From the NCBI GenBank assembly GCA_030374805.1, contig JARGSG010000203.1, positions 310,001 to 374,000 of the forward strand: a stretch of DNA of 64,000 bases. The letters are read 5' to 3'. Numbering within the stretch: position 1 is the stretch's first letter; the number at the start of each line of letters is the position of its first letter. Below the pieces are notes generated by a model. That model searched no databases and was not told where the DNA came from. It saw only the letters and a program-made list of their open reading frames with translations. Below are positions 1 through 10,184 of the stretch, piece after piece. Origin of the DNA: Gracilaria gracilis (lineage: Eukaryota > Rhodophyta > Florideophyceae > Gracilariales > Gracilariaceae). The position numbers and the translations under genes are program-made.

Positions 1-89
1 ACCACGACGTCGAAGCAACCCACGTGGATCGATTCATGGAAGCTGAGAAGATGAGGTAGCCGTCTCTCAGCGGGCTGAATGCAGCTTCT

Positions 90-476
90 GGTGATGCAAC
101 AGAGCTTCTTTACACTCCAGTCCAAATCAATGGCATCCTCGGATGGGCCGTGGTAGATTCTGGGGCTACATCTACTTTCATATCCAGAGAACTCGCAGAG
201 AAGCATCAAATTCCGATACAGAACGTGTCTGAGAGCATCCGAGATGGACGTGGTGAGGTCATGGCTGAACGAAAGGGTATTATTGAGATCACGGTTGGGA
301 ACGGGGCTCTTACATCGCACCTAATGGCAGAAGTCATGCAAATGCCGCCACAACGAGACATGGTAATTGGCTTACCCTATTTCCCAGCATTCGGGTACCC
401 TATCGAAGGCGTACCTCAAGCAACAACCTTGTCAGTTGACGCTGTACAGCCTACAACAGACCTACTTCCAGAATAG
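90..476 (+). pseudogene. Gypsy-1 aspartic protease domain
   Basis: The frame opens before the first ATG (150) and contains the retropepsin motif V-D-S-G-A-T followed by S-T-F-I, the Asp-Ser-Gly catalytic triplet that contributes half of the dimeric active site. A second hydrophobic block ending D-M-V-I-G-L-P-Y-F about 60 residues later matches the flap and second conserved loop (hydrophobic-hydrophobic-G-x-P/D-F/W) of gypsy proteases. In a live element this protease would cut the Gag-Pol polyprotein inside the virus-like particle. The frame stops at 474-476 and the reverse transcriptase continues in another frame, so a frameshift separates the two. Family assignment is firm; activity is excluded by the downstream damage. 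Confidence 0.85.
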
Positions 477-574
477 TCAGACAGCACTCTGGAGAACCAC
501 TGCACTGCCGCGGATATATCTCAAGAAGTGGGTGAAGCCTTGAAGCGCAATAAGAATATCCCTCTATCTGCCAG

Positions 575-1450
575 GTGCACTCATCTCTTGGTAGTACTGA
601 AGGTGAAGCCCTCAACGACCGCTCCTACTGGAGTCGGGTAAATTTCGTGTCTCGGCGAGAGGAAGACCGTGTCAACGTCGAGATAAGTCGGTGGCTTTCT
701 GCCAAGGTTATTGAACTGGCACCCTCGGACTTTGCTAATTATTTTCCCATCTTGAGCGTCCCGAAGAAGGATGGGAATTACAACCTCGTAGAAGTCCGTC
801 CATGTGTTGACCTGCGTCGTCTCAACGCACTGTTGCCGGACTCAGACTACCCCCTCCCCCGCGTACATGATATATTAGAAGCAGTAGGTTCTGTGTCTGG
901 GCCAGAAGTTGTATTCACCACACTGGATATCAGAGATGGGTATTTCAGATTCCCCATCCCCGAAGAAGACCGAAACCGGGTGGCGTTTCGCTGGAAAGGG
1001 ACGCACTACCGCATGTGTGCTGCACCTTTTGGCATTAAGACAATGTCGGCCAAATTCCAACAGCTGATGGATAAGATACTCGGTGATCTTCCATACGTTG
1101 CCGTCTAAATTGATGACATTATCATCTTCTCAGAAAACATGGCTCATCATGCAGAGCACGTTTGGAACGTCATTGAGAGGTCTACCAAATGGAAGATACC
1201 CATCAGGGTAGACAAGTTTCGGTTTGGTAGAAAGGAAGTGCATCTACTGGGCTTTGTTGTAACTGGTGAAGGAATATGCAAGGGTCCTTCGAAGGTAGAG
1301 GCGATTGCGAACTGGGAGAGGCCAACGACTACTAAGCAGCTGCTCAGGTTCTTAGAGGCGGCCAATTACTACCGTCAATTTATTCCCCGGTTCTCGCATA
1401 TCGCAAAGCCGCTTGACATCGCTCGAAAAGGCAAGGCACAACTGCAGTAG
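575..1450 (+). pseudogene. Gypsy-1 reverse transcriptase, stop codon inside the YxDD active site
   Basis: Reads as a Ty3/gypsy RT: V-D-L-R-R-L-N (block 2), F-T-T-L-D-I-R-D-G-Y-F (block 3, first catalytic Asp), A-P-F-G-I-K (block 4), I-D-D-I-I-I-F (block 5) and the thumb/connection L-L-G-F-V-V. The reading frame is one, but codon 1106-1108 is TAA exactly where the Tyr of the Y-I-D-D motif belongs. A second stop, TAG at 1448-1450, sits where gypsy elements usually have Trp just before RNase H. Both are nonsense lesions in an otherwise recognisable frame (575-1108 and 1139-1450 are in phase). The protein would copy element RNA into cDNA; this copy cannot. Confidence 0.9.
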
Positions 1451-2807
1451 ACCAATGAAATTGGAAGAAGCTTTCAGAGCTATCCAGTCCAAAATGGCAG
1501 AGAACATGACCTTGGCATACCCTGCGGATGATAAAGAGTCCCTGGTGGGCACGGATGCATCGAATTATGGCCTCGGTGCCTGGATCGGACAGGGTCAGGA
1601 TGATGGTACCGTCCGCTTCACTGCCTTTTCCTCACGATCATTGTCAGCATCGGAGAGAAACTATGGGGCGACTAAAAAGGAATCATTGGCTATCTTCTGG
1701 GCTCTGGGGAAGTTTAAGTGCTACCTATCCGGAAGACAGTTTGTGCTGTATACCGATCATCGGGCGCTCACGTTCCTTCACACACAACGGGATGTCAACC
1801 CCATGATTTCCCAATGGTTTGACCGGATCATTCAGTACAATTTCCGGATCGTGCACCTTCCAGGGCCTCACAACTACGTCGCTGATGCGACCAGCCGAAA
1901 GACGTCTAGTGTGACCTTCGCCAGTCTTATTGTGTCTCAACTCGTTCAAAATAGGAGTGCCTTTCAATCAGATGGTGACCGACAGTCACTCGTGAAGCGT
2001 GCCCATGCATTCGGGTACTTTAGAGAACTGGAGGTTTATAAAAAGCTTTGGCAAGACGGTTACTGGCGGAACGGGATCAGAAAAGACATTAGGAGAGAGA
2101 GTGGATCGTGCCACCCCTGCCTTCGGTACAACATCGAGAAGAGAGAATTCCATCCTCTCAAGTCGATCGTAGCAGAACTTCCGTGGGATCATATTGCTGT
2201 TGATCTCATTATGTCTCTACCAGTTTCCGACAGCCGTCACAACACCTTATTAACAGTCGTCTGCATGATGGCTAAATTCGCTATTCTACGGCTCTTGAAG
2301 AGCAAGGAAATGGAACAAGTTGCCGGCGCATTGTGGGAAGTGATAGCCATCTTTGGAACGCCAAAGATCATCCAGTCCGACAACGGTTCGGAATTCGTGA
2401 ATAAACTAGTTAAGGAACTAGTGGAGATCAACGGCATCAGCGATCGCAATATTTCTCCATACAAGCCCCGCGCAAACGGCGCAGTTGAAAGGGTTAATGG
2501 CATGGTAGAGACGATGCTTCTTAGGGAACTCGATGGGTCCACACATCGATGGAAAGAATACGTGCCTTTCGTGCAAAATGCTTGCAACTGCAAGATTGCT
2601 GCCTTGACTGGATCTACACCATTTTCCCTGATGTTTGGCCGTACGATGAACGGGTTTGCGAAGTTTGGGGCATCCGCCACTTCTTCACCGCTTGGCCTTG
2701 AGCTCTGGAAAAAGCACCAAGAGAATGTGACGCAAGTCGTGACAAAGCGAGTGCAGCAAATCAAGAAGAAGGACGCCAGATATTGCTGCAGGCCGTCGAA
2801 TGATTAA
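1413..2807 (+). pseudogene. Gypsy-1 RNase H plus integrase
   Basis: A 464-codon open stretch in a new frame. RNase H: T-D-A-S-N near residue 48, K-K-E-S-L-A near 89, and Y-T-D-H-R-A near 113, the D-E-D triad; A-D-A-T-S-R-K closes the domain. Integrase: a C-x2-C remnant of the zinc finger (C-H-P-C), then core Asp in A-V-D-L-I-M, Asp in Q-S-D-N-G-S-E-F, and Glu in N-G-A-V-E-R-V-N, so the D,D-35-E triad is present. It would nick hybrid RNA and insert cDNA. The domain joins the RT frame by a frameshift just after 1450. All catalytic residues are kept although flanking parts are broken. Confidence 0.9.
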
Positions 2808-2877
2808 ATCTAATGCATTTCTCTCTGTGGGCGTTGGTCATGATGAGAGATGTAACTAAGGATTCCAAGTAAGATGC

Positions 2878-3175
2878 ACGATTTGAGGGACCATTTACTG
2901 TAGTACGAAAGAATCGTGGCGGCGCTTATGTTCTGGTTGACGAACTTGGCAAGTTGAAATGTGCCATGCCGCCTGACCACTTGAAACTAGTTGTGCGAAT
3001 GGGAGACCGGGTGGCAATTGAGGAAGCACCTTTCGAGTTAAAGAAGATTTTGGAGCACCGGACTGAAAGGAATGAAAAAATGAGCTACTTTGTTTCTTAG
3101 AAAGACAGGAATGTTAAGCCAAGCTGGGAGCCAGTTAGCAATTTCAACGACGTCGACATCATCCGCTGTTATTGA
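2878..3175 (+). pseudogene. Gypsy-1 integrase C-terminus with chromodomain-like tail
   Basis: After the break at 2807 a coding trace resumes: F-E-G-P-F-T-V-V then a beta-rich stretch (GPF/Y module of chromovirus integrases), then K-K-I-L-E-H-R ... Y-F-V-S-[stop]-K-D ... S-W-E-P-V-S-N-F, which fits a chromodomain (initial strand, aromatic cage, W-E-P signature). The stop TAG at 3098-3100 replaces the conserved Trp of the xWKx strand. Chromodomains steer integration to methylated histone marks. The match is pattern-based and the tail is degenerate. Confidence 0.7.
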
Positions 3176-3236
3176 AAATCGGTCCGCCCAACTCGAGGTA
3201 CTAATCGGGGAAGTCGGACGGCCCTAGAGGGGATAA

Positions 3237-4184
3237 TGTCGTGCTGAAGACAGACAGACAGGCATACATTAGAGAGAGTTGCGTACTTCAAGCATTTGTT
3301 GCGCTTCAATCCGCGCGCTGCGTGTGATTAGGTTTGCAATACCCACACAAACGCAAGAGACAGTACGCAGGGCTTGAAGTAGGTATTAGTTTTGCTACAG
3401 AAGGCAACGTATAACGAAATACGTCTTCCAGAAGAGTCCGCATGGCTCCTTAAAAGACCTGCGGACAGATCCGTAAACTAGAGATGACTCCAGGCAGACG
3501 TCTGATTGAACATCTTCCTTCCTCTTCCCAGCCCTCTAGGCACCACACACCAGAAACAGTGCCACCATCAGCTGCAGCCCGCAAAAGCACACGCCAACCT
3601 TTATCTGCAGCACCGGACGCCTCGAAACCACCGTCCCACACTGTTGAAATTCCGCATGTACATCTCTTCAATACTGAGCTCGTGACCACAAAATGGTAAA
3701 GTTGGCCCGGCCCGTCTCTTGATACTGAACAAATTACTGGGATTTTCAGGAACGCAGAAGAAGATTTCTTTTGCACTGGACTAGGCTGAGTGGTTAATAG
3801 CCAGGTGGCCGGCGACTTGCCAGTCAGGCGCCGCCAATTTGGCTCGCTCTGTATTTGGGTACTCCTGTTTCACTCGCCCTGATCCATCGACTGCTTGGCT
3901 GTTGCCGACCGTCTTCGCTGTACTGCAATCTTCGTTGACTACTGGTCGCGCTCGCTCCCGCGCTCATGATTTTCTTCGAAATAGCCCGCCCTCCTCACTC
4001 TTTACGAGCAGTAAAGACCTTCTGGGTCTCAAGTATCTTAGGAGCAGTGAAGATATTAGGTCTCTTACTGAACGGAACACTGAACAGAATGGCCTCTGGC
4101 CATTGATGTAGCAGAGAATAGGGTTCTGCCACTCTCTGTCTCCTACACTTCCGAAAAATAAAGATCTACTGTAGAAGCCTAACG
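3237..4184 (+). other. No gene; possible Gypsy-1 3' LTR
   Basis: No convincing coding sequence. The stretch starts with TG right after a purine-rich run and the Gypsy-1 pol end, so its first part is probably the 3' LTR, but its end cannot be set without the partner LTR. Confidence 0.35.
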
Positions 4185-5250
4185 AAAGATAGAAATAATA
4201 CTGTATTAATAGGGTAGGGAATGAATTCTGCCTTCTCCAGAGGTTGGGGATGGCCAATTGACGCTCTGCTTCTGTATATTTCGCAATGGTCTACTTTCAT
4301 GTAGCTCTTGGATTACTCTACAAGCTAAGGGGACAATTATCGGTTGGGTTTCGGCAATCTGGCCGAAATCCATCGTTGTGCAGTGGAAAGAAAACCGTCT
4401 CACAAACAATACAATTGTCACAAAAGCCTGCCTCTCTCTCTCTGAGCTATGAGGCTACGAAGTGTGCCTTTATATACGGATACTTAGCGACCGTTCGGTT
4501 AACTACGATGACGTACAAATAGGAATGAAGTAAAGGTAGTTTGTACGTCACACAGAAATGTGTACGTGTTCACAACAGTACCTAATGTTTCGCAACGTGA
4601 GCGACAAGCCAATCGCGATAAAGCGAGACATGGTTTGCAGTTCTATGAGTCGGTTACCGTGCGAAGTTAAAACAATCTGTATGGTTCGCAACGCCCGCCG
4701 TGTAATTGCACACTGACCTCTTCCTCAGTATATGCCATCCAAGAGGATACAAAAAAGGTCTTTTCTTTCGTAGAGTTGTTACCAAAAAACCTTTGTCTAC
4801 CTATGTTTCAACATTGTGCTACCACCGTCAGTCCTCACAGCGCGGCAAACTCCGCGACGGCGAACTAGGACGTCGTCGGTCGCATTGAACTCTCTGGTCC
4901 GCTAAACACGACTCGGCCCTAGAAGAAAACGGAGAAAGCGGCCACCGTCAGCAGCTCTTCTAGTTCGAGCACGAGAGACATCTTTCGATTCGCGTAGACG
5001 AGAAGCATGCTTCGTATCGCGTTTCTCAGCCATTTGAGCAATCCTGAATGTTGGGAGTTGAAGGTTGAGGGTTGAAGGTTGGAAGCGATGAGTGCTTGGT
5101 TTGCTGGAGTATCGCTGGGTTTGAAATTGCTCGCTGCTCTAGAGATACTGTTGTGAGCGGTGACAAAGAGGAAGGAGAAGCTCGGCATTGGCATCCCTAA
5201 TTAGGACAATTACATGGAAGGTTGTAGAATAACGACGACGACTTCAAATT
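4185..5250 (-). repeat. Left arm of a large inverted repeat
   Basis: The reverse complement of this stretch is recognisably similar to 7265-8590. Anchors seen by eye: 5210-5250 (reverse complement) against 7268-7310; 5040-5075 (runs of CTCAACCTTCAAC) against 7439-7475; 4995-5015 (CGATACGAAGCATGCTTCTC) against 7516-7535; 4575-4610 (CGCAACGTGAGC and CGATCGC-like) against 8375-8420; 4215-4260 (GAATTCATTCC, GGCCATCC) against 8500-8545. The arms are diverged with indels. They may be two LTRs or terminal repeats of a foldback-like element in opposite orientation. Confidence 0.75.
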
Positions 5251-7264
5251 AGTATGTGGTTGATGGCAGTGATAACCGTAATCCTAGTTCCGGCCCAAAT
5301 TGAAGTCTATCGTATGGTTCAACGCCATTAGGGATGTCAGAGCAGCCCTTGTGTAGAAGGAATCCCTTGAAGCTACGACGGCAGCGACGCCGACGGCAGG
5401 GCTGCGTTTCGTGTCGCATGGCGGGACACTCTACGAGTGCGTGGCGGGTGAGGCAGCGGCTATGGCAGTGAAGGCGACGGTCTCCGCTTCCACGCGCTGC
5501 ACGACGCTGCACCGCGCTGCACCGCGTTGACAGAATCACGCATGTTGGTGCGCGCCTAACAATTCGACTGTCGACTGACAGAGCGCTCGAAGAGGCCATC
5601 CTTGCACTTAGAGTGTCATTGACTCAAGGTGCCCCTTGAAGAGCTCTGACGCAAACGATCGTTGGAATGTACGAAGGTACAGTACCGTTGATACGTGTAC
5701 GCGTTTCGAGACGGAGATGATGCAATGCTGATCATATCTCGGAAAAGGCTTTCACGTGATCTGCAGATCAACAGACGGACTTGGCGGTGAGCCATCTTCA
5801 AGTACCAAACACTCTGAATACTCTCCAATAGCGCATCAAGCAGTCACCAGCAGCTCGGACCAGCCAGCTGCACCGAAAAGACGTAAAGACGTAAAGACGT
5901 ATGGGAATTCAGTTCGGCCTACAAAGCTAATGCCTTGAATGTGAACCGCCGATTATCGAAACCGTCTCGAGCTCGCTCCCGCTGTATTTAGCTCCAAATG
6001 GAGGCGACACAGTTCGTTCTTCCTCTTCTTCCGCAGAACAGAATTAGCATCATCATGCGTCAAAGCTTTGCGGGCGATGTGGCGGTGTGGCAATGCGCCT
6101 GCGCCGAGGCCCTGCTACGCGCAGCCTCCAACTACCGAAATTCTCGGCGACGCGCGTCTTGCCACCGTCGTCTCAAACTGAGTACTGCGCGCAACGCGAA
6201 TAATTACAATTTGTGCAGTCCGTTGAAAGAGAGGCAGTGCGTCTTTTTGCTTACATTGTCGCTCACTGCCAACATTCTGCGGCGCTCATATGTAGCGTAT
6301 GTATAACTTGTCAAAACGGCTGCGCCAAGTACCGCTATGCGCATCTATTCCGCCCAGTCAACGACTTGCTCACGAGTTCCACACGCTAGCAGACTATTTT
6401 ATAACAGAGCCAAGCTCTAATACCTGTACCTTGAAATGGCAGTTGCTTTTCAACCAACGGCGATGAAGCCTATCTCAAGCATTTTTGACCCGTCACAGAG
6501 AGCCAAGCAGTCCAGAGCATGCCGTTTTTGTTAAACCGAAAACCGCTGCTTCTAGATACTGGCTCTCACCCAGTGGCTCTTACCCGCCAATATCGTCGAG
6601 TTGTGACGAGAAATAAGTTCAAAAACGCAGATATCGTAGTGGTCGCTGTGAAGGAGTGGAACTGGGACCACTCGTGGTCGCTGCTTGTGTAAGAACAGCT
6701 TCGCTGATTGTAAGAACAGCGTGGCCACGTTATTTGTTGGCAAAGTCAAACGCGTCATCTAGAAAGAGTAGCGTGGCCCATCTGGCGCAGTTCCATCACC
6801 CTGTCGCTAATTATTTTTGCAAGGAATAGTTGACAGGAGGGAGCATGTAGCCAATCAAGAAGCGTGTCCGCATTTGCACCGTTTCGTCAACAAACACTCG
6901 GGGCACCCCCACACCCACACTCTGCGCCTCAGACCAATTTCTCAAGGAGCACTATTGAACCAGTGACGTTGATGGCGCTTCTCACATCGCCATCCGTCTT
7001 CATCCAACGCCCCAGTCATCATGATCACCAACTCTTCGTTCTCGTCCAGCATCGCACGGCTCGTTCTTCCTCGCGTGCATTCTGCGCTCGTGGGCCACTG
7101 CCTGTCACAGCCGCTCGCGTCCTGCCGCACTGGGCAGGCAGTTCTACTGGCGGATCCATTACCTCAGGCGTGGCAATGAGGTCGAGGCCCAGAAATAGCA
7201 TCGGCCGCATTCAAAGAACGACTGGAATTGTTTCACGTGTCGATTCTCGTTGAAGAAAGAACCA
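5251..7264. other. Geneless spacer between the inverted arms
   Basis: Only short, uncharacteristic open frames; no motif recognised. A small triple repeat of ACGTAAAG-like units lies at 5879-5903. GC is locally high at 5380-5530 and 6060-6180. Confidence 0.5.
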
Positions 7265-8590
7265 GTAGTTGACATTACATTTCGAAGTCGTCGTCGTTAC
7301 TCCACAACCTTCCATGCAATTGTTCTAATTATAGATGACGATGTCGAGCTTCTTCTCCCCACCGTCGCCGCCCTCAGCCGTATTTCTAGAGCAGCCGGCA
7401 GTTTCACATCAAGCGAAACTCCAACCGAGCACCCAACTTTTTCAACCCTCAACCTTCAACCTCAACCTCCAAACGTCAACCTCGCCCAAAGCGTTTTTTA
7501 TTGTCAAATAGCTCGCACACACGATACGAAGCATGCTTCTCGTCAACGCAAATCGAAACTTGCGTTTCGTGCACGCGCTAGGAGAGCTGCTGCCGGGTGC
7601 GCCTTACTCCGCCGTCGTCTGGGGCGTCGTAGTGTTATGCAGACTGGAGATGTCAATGCGACCAACCGCCCTAGTTCGCCGTTGCGGAGTTTGTCGCCGT
7701 GCTGTGCGGAATCGCCATGTCCAAGCAACCGACGACTTACCTAACCGTGGTCTAGTAGGCCATCGCGTTATGCAGACCGGGGAGGTCCGAGCGACCGACG
7801 ACTTGCTATTTCGCGGTCAGGTAGTCCGCCGTCGTCTAGGCGGGAGCTGCGTTATGCAGACGAGAGATGTCCGAGCGACCGACGACTTCCTAGCTCGATG
7901 TCGGGCGTTCCGTCGTCGTGCTGTGCGGACTGGTGATATCCAACCAATCGACTACTTTCTCCTCAGTCCTCCCGTTTTGGGGTTCTATTCGTTTTGTACG
8001 AATATGTTCCACCTCTTCTGGTCACTGTGGGAATAATCCCTCAAGCAATCTTTCCAATAATAAAGATGTTTGAAATAGTTCTGTGGGCAGACATCGTTTG
8101 CAACATTCCTATCTCAAACATCTTTAGCATATACCACAAATAGTGTCTTTTGACATTGTTCAGCGTTAAAATCATCGTGACAGGAGCTAGACATGGGGTA
8201 GACCCAGATTTGTAGCAAAAGTGAAAACCCCAGCCAGGCAGACAGAAGTTTGTTTATCACATCTCTGTGTAAGCACAGATCTTCTTGTATCCCCAAGGGT
8301 CGGACGTAATGGAGTTTTGAATGATATGCATTATTTGTGACCTCTCATTGTGACCACCACATATACCTTCAAGCCAAGTCACGCTTGATCGCGATCGGCT
8401 TGCAGCTCACGTTGCGAGCCATTAGTTATCTTGTAGTGTAGACCCACAGCTACAGGTAGATAGAACTCTGTAATGTATACATAAACAGGGCATCAGACGG
8501 CCATCCACAACCTCTTGAGAAGCCAGAATTCATTCCTTACGTTAGTAATACTCTAGTAATCTTTTTAGTATCAACAGTCGGGCTGAATCT
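7265..8590 (+). repeat. Right arm of a large inverted repeat
   Basis: Partner of 4185-5250 in opposite orientation (anchors listed there). It contains the tandem repeat at 7630-7950, which the left arm has in shorter form near 4830-4900. Confidence 0.75.
7630..7950 (+). repeat. Degenerate tandem repeat, unit about 75-90 bp
   Basis: The core TTATGCAGAC...GTCCGAGCGACCGACGACTT recurs near 7633, 7720 (weaker), 7767, 7853 and 7922 (weaker). One plus-strand frame (7533-8036) stays open through all copies and gives the repeated peptide V-M-Q-T-x-x-V-R-A-T-D-D. I take this as a by-product of the repeat and see no start context or homology that would make it a gene. Confidence 0.6.
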
Positions 8591-9269
8591 ATCGGCCTCC
8601 AGCACGACACTTCACGAGCTTATTCAGCTGCCCCTTTTTGGGCTACCAAAGGTTAATGGGGGCGTTTCGAACCATTTCAATGGCTGACACCGAGCCGTTC
8701 AACGGCGATGGCGGCGTTCCATCTCCCAATGAAATCATCACTTTGTGTGCTCTTTCACACGCGGTGCAGTTGGTAACCGCGAAACGCGCTTTTCAAAAAT
8801 TATAGAGAGATGTCAAAAATTATTAGGTCTCCTTCCTCACCTTCGTCACCGAGATTGCTGGGGTGACATTTTCCGAATTCTCAATTAATAGTGTTACAAA
8901 TGGCAGATGTGTTTACTATTGAAATGAATTATGCTCCTGGATGTGTCACATTCAGTGCAGGCGCTACTTGCATGTAATACACAAAAGTGCAGACATAAAC
9001 CCAGAGATTCTAAGCCAGACTGACCATTGCGTTCTCCGTTTGCGCTCCAAAAAGAGCGCGCTTTGGTCTCTCATACGTCACCGTGCACTGGCGCAGAGCA
9101 GCAAACCTCGAGAGACTTTTTCGTATCTGTCTGTGTTTCAGTTTGGAGCCAATATGTGAGGCTTTTTTTGCCTGGAGTCTTGAAAGCCTTTCCGCGCTCA
9201 CTGCTCCGTTTCTCTCGCATTTCTGTCTACATGGGTTTCCTGCTACTGTAAGGACGTCCAACTTGAACC
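8591..9269. other. No gene seen
   Basis: Unique-looking sequence without a supported coding region, repeat or RNA gene. Confidence 0.5.
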
Positions 9270-9542
9270 GTGTTTCTGAAATCACTGTCTTCCATGTCCA
9301 TCAACAAAAACGTAGCTTCTGCGGGATCTTCTGCAACCACCTTCCGCCGTGGAAGGAAGCGAAGTCGGTGGATGCCCGATTGCTTTGCTGTGGAAACCGC
9401 GCCCATAAACGAAGATAAACCTTACACAAAAAGAACCACGTGCAACTTTTGCAGCTACGCGTCCCTGGCAGCTACACCCAACGATACACAGCTTGGGAGG
9501 CATTTCTTGGAATGCGAGGGTGTGCCTAATGTAGTACAATGA
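9270..9542 (+). CDS. Short ORF with BED-like zinc finger, probable transposon remnant
   Basis: A 90-codon frame. Residues 40 onward are basic, then C-N-F-C (C-x2-C) is followed about 17 residues later by H-F-L-E-C (H-x3-C), the spacing of a BED-type zinc finger. These fingers are found at the N-terminus of hAT-type transposases and of host proteins derived from them, where they bind DNA. No transposase catalytic core follows before the Gypsy-2 LTR, so this is either a truncated transposase or a small host protein. The match is to the metal-ligand pattern only. The ATG at 9270 is the first in frame, but an upstream continuation cannot be excluded. Confidence 0.4.
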   Translation: MFLKSLSSMSINKNVASAGSSATTFRRGRKRSRWMPDCFAVETAPINEDKPYTKRTTCNFCSYASLAATPNDTQLGRHFLECEGVPNVVQ

Positions 9543-9675
9543 GACCTTAATGGGTTGGTGCCACGTGAGCCTACTGGTGCGCCTTGCTGGCTGCACTGTA
9601 CCCAATTGGTATTCTGTATTTTATAATTTCTAATTTCTAATTTATATTCTAGGATAGTTTAGCATTGCTGGCCCA

Positions 9676-10037
9676 TGACAGTAGGTCATGGGCACAGCCG
9701 ATGACGTCATGCCCGCATGGAAGATCGGCGTCGGTGCACCTTGTATATTATGTGGTGCACCTCGCCTTCCCCCTCGGGTATTGTAAAGTCACGCACTACT
9801 AGGGCAGCAACTACACCATCTTGGTCACTTGCTACTGTATTACTATTCAGGTTTTACCGCGCGTCGACGTCTACTACCGTACACCTACGCGGTCTAGACT
9901 AGTTGCCCCGCCATTTGCCCATGCGGGTTCCAGGTGCCCTACTACCATATTGGCTGTGTGCTTTTCCCCTTTAGGTTGAGCCCTCGCGCGCTCCCTCTAC
10001 CAGGCGGACCCCACATCTTATCGGTATTTGTACGACA
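9676..10037 (+). repeat. 5' LTR of Gypsy-2
   Basis: The sequence from about 9710 to 10037 recurs at 51085-51418, with the same right end (TATTTGTA[C/T]GACA). Gag of Gypsy-2 starts 148 bp after this end, which fits a 5' LTR plus leader. The left end is uncertain: TG at 9676 is the choice that gives two copies of similar length, but 9666 or 9669 are possible. A perfect TGACGTCA site lies at 9702-9709. Confidence 0.75.
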
Positions 10038-10184
10038 TTTTGGTCTCCCGACTTAGAAGATTCTTGGTTTTTGTCGTACCTTTACTGGTGAACAGAGGAC
10101 ATTGGAAAGGACTCTGGAAGTTCACAAACCTATTTGGTTTCGTAGGAACACTCGCGAAGCAATTGGATACCACTATTGGTCACT

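Larger units (their letters stand above)
1..3236 (+). mobile_element. Gypsy-1: 3' part of a decayed Ty3/gypsy chromovirus
   Basis: The order protease, reverse transcriptase, RNase H, integrase, chromodomain-like tail is the standard pol order of a Ty3/gypsy chromovirus. The gag region and 5' LTR lie outside the window. The reading frame is broken by at least three stop codons and two frame changes, so the copy is dead. A purine-rich stretch near 3218-3230 just before a TG at 3237 could be the polypurine tract and the start of the 3' LTR, but with no second LTR visible this boundary is a guess. Confidence 0.9.

Noticed and set aside
3237-4184. A defined 3' LTR for Gypsy-1
   Set aside because: The 5' LTR is outside the window, so ends cannot be confirmed.
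7533-8036. 167-codon plus-strand frame
   Set aside because: Coincides with the degenerate tandem repeat; repetitive peptide, no start context, no homology.
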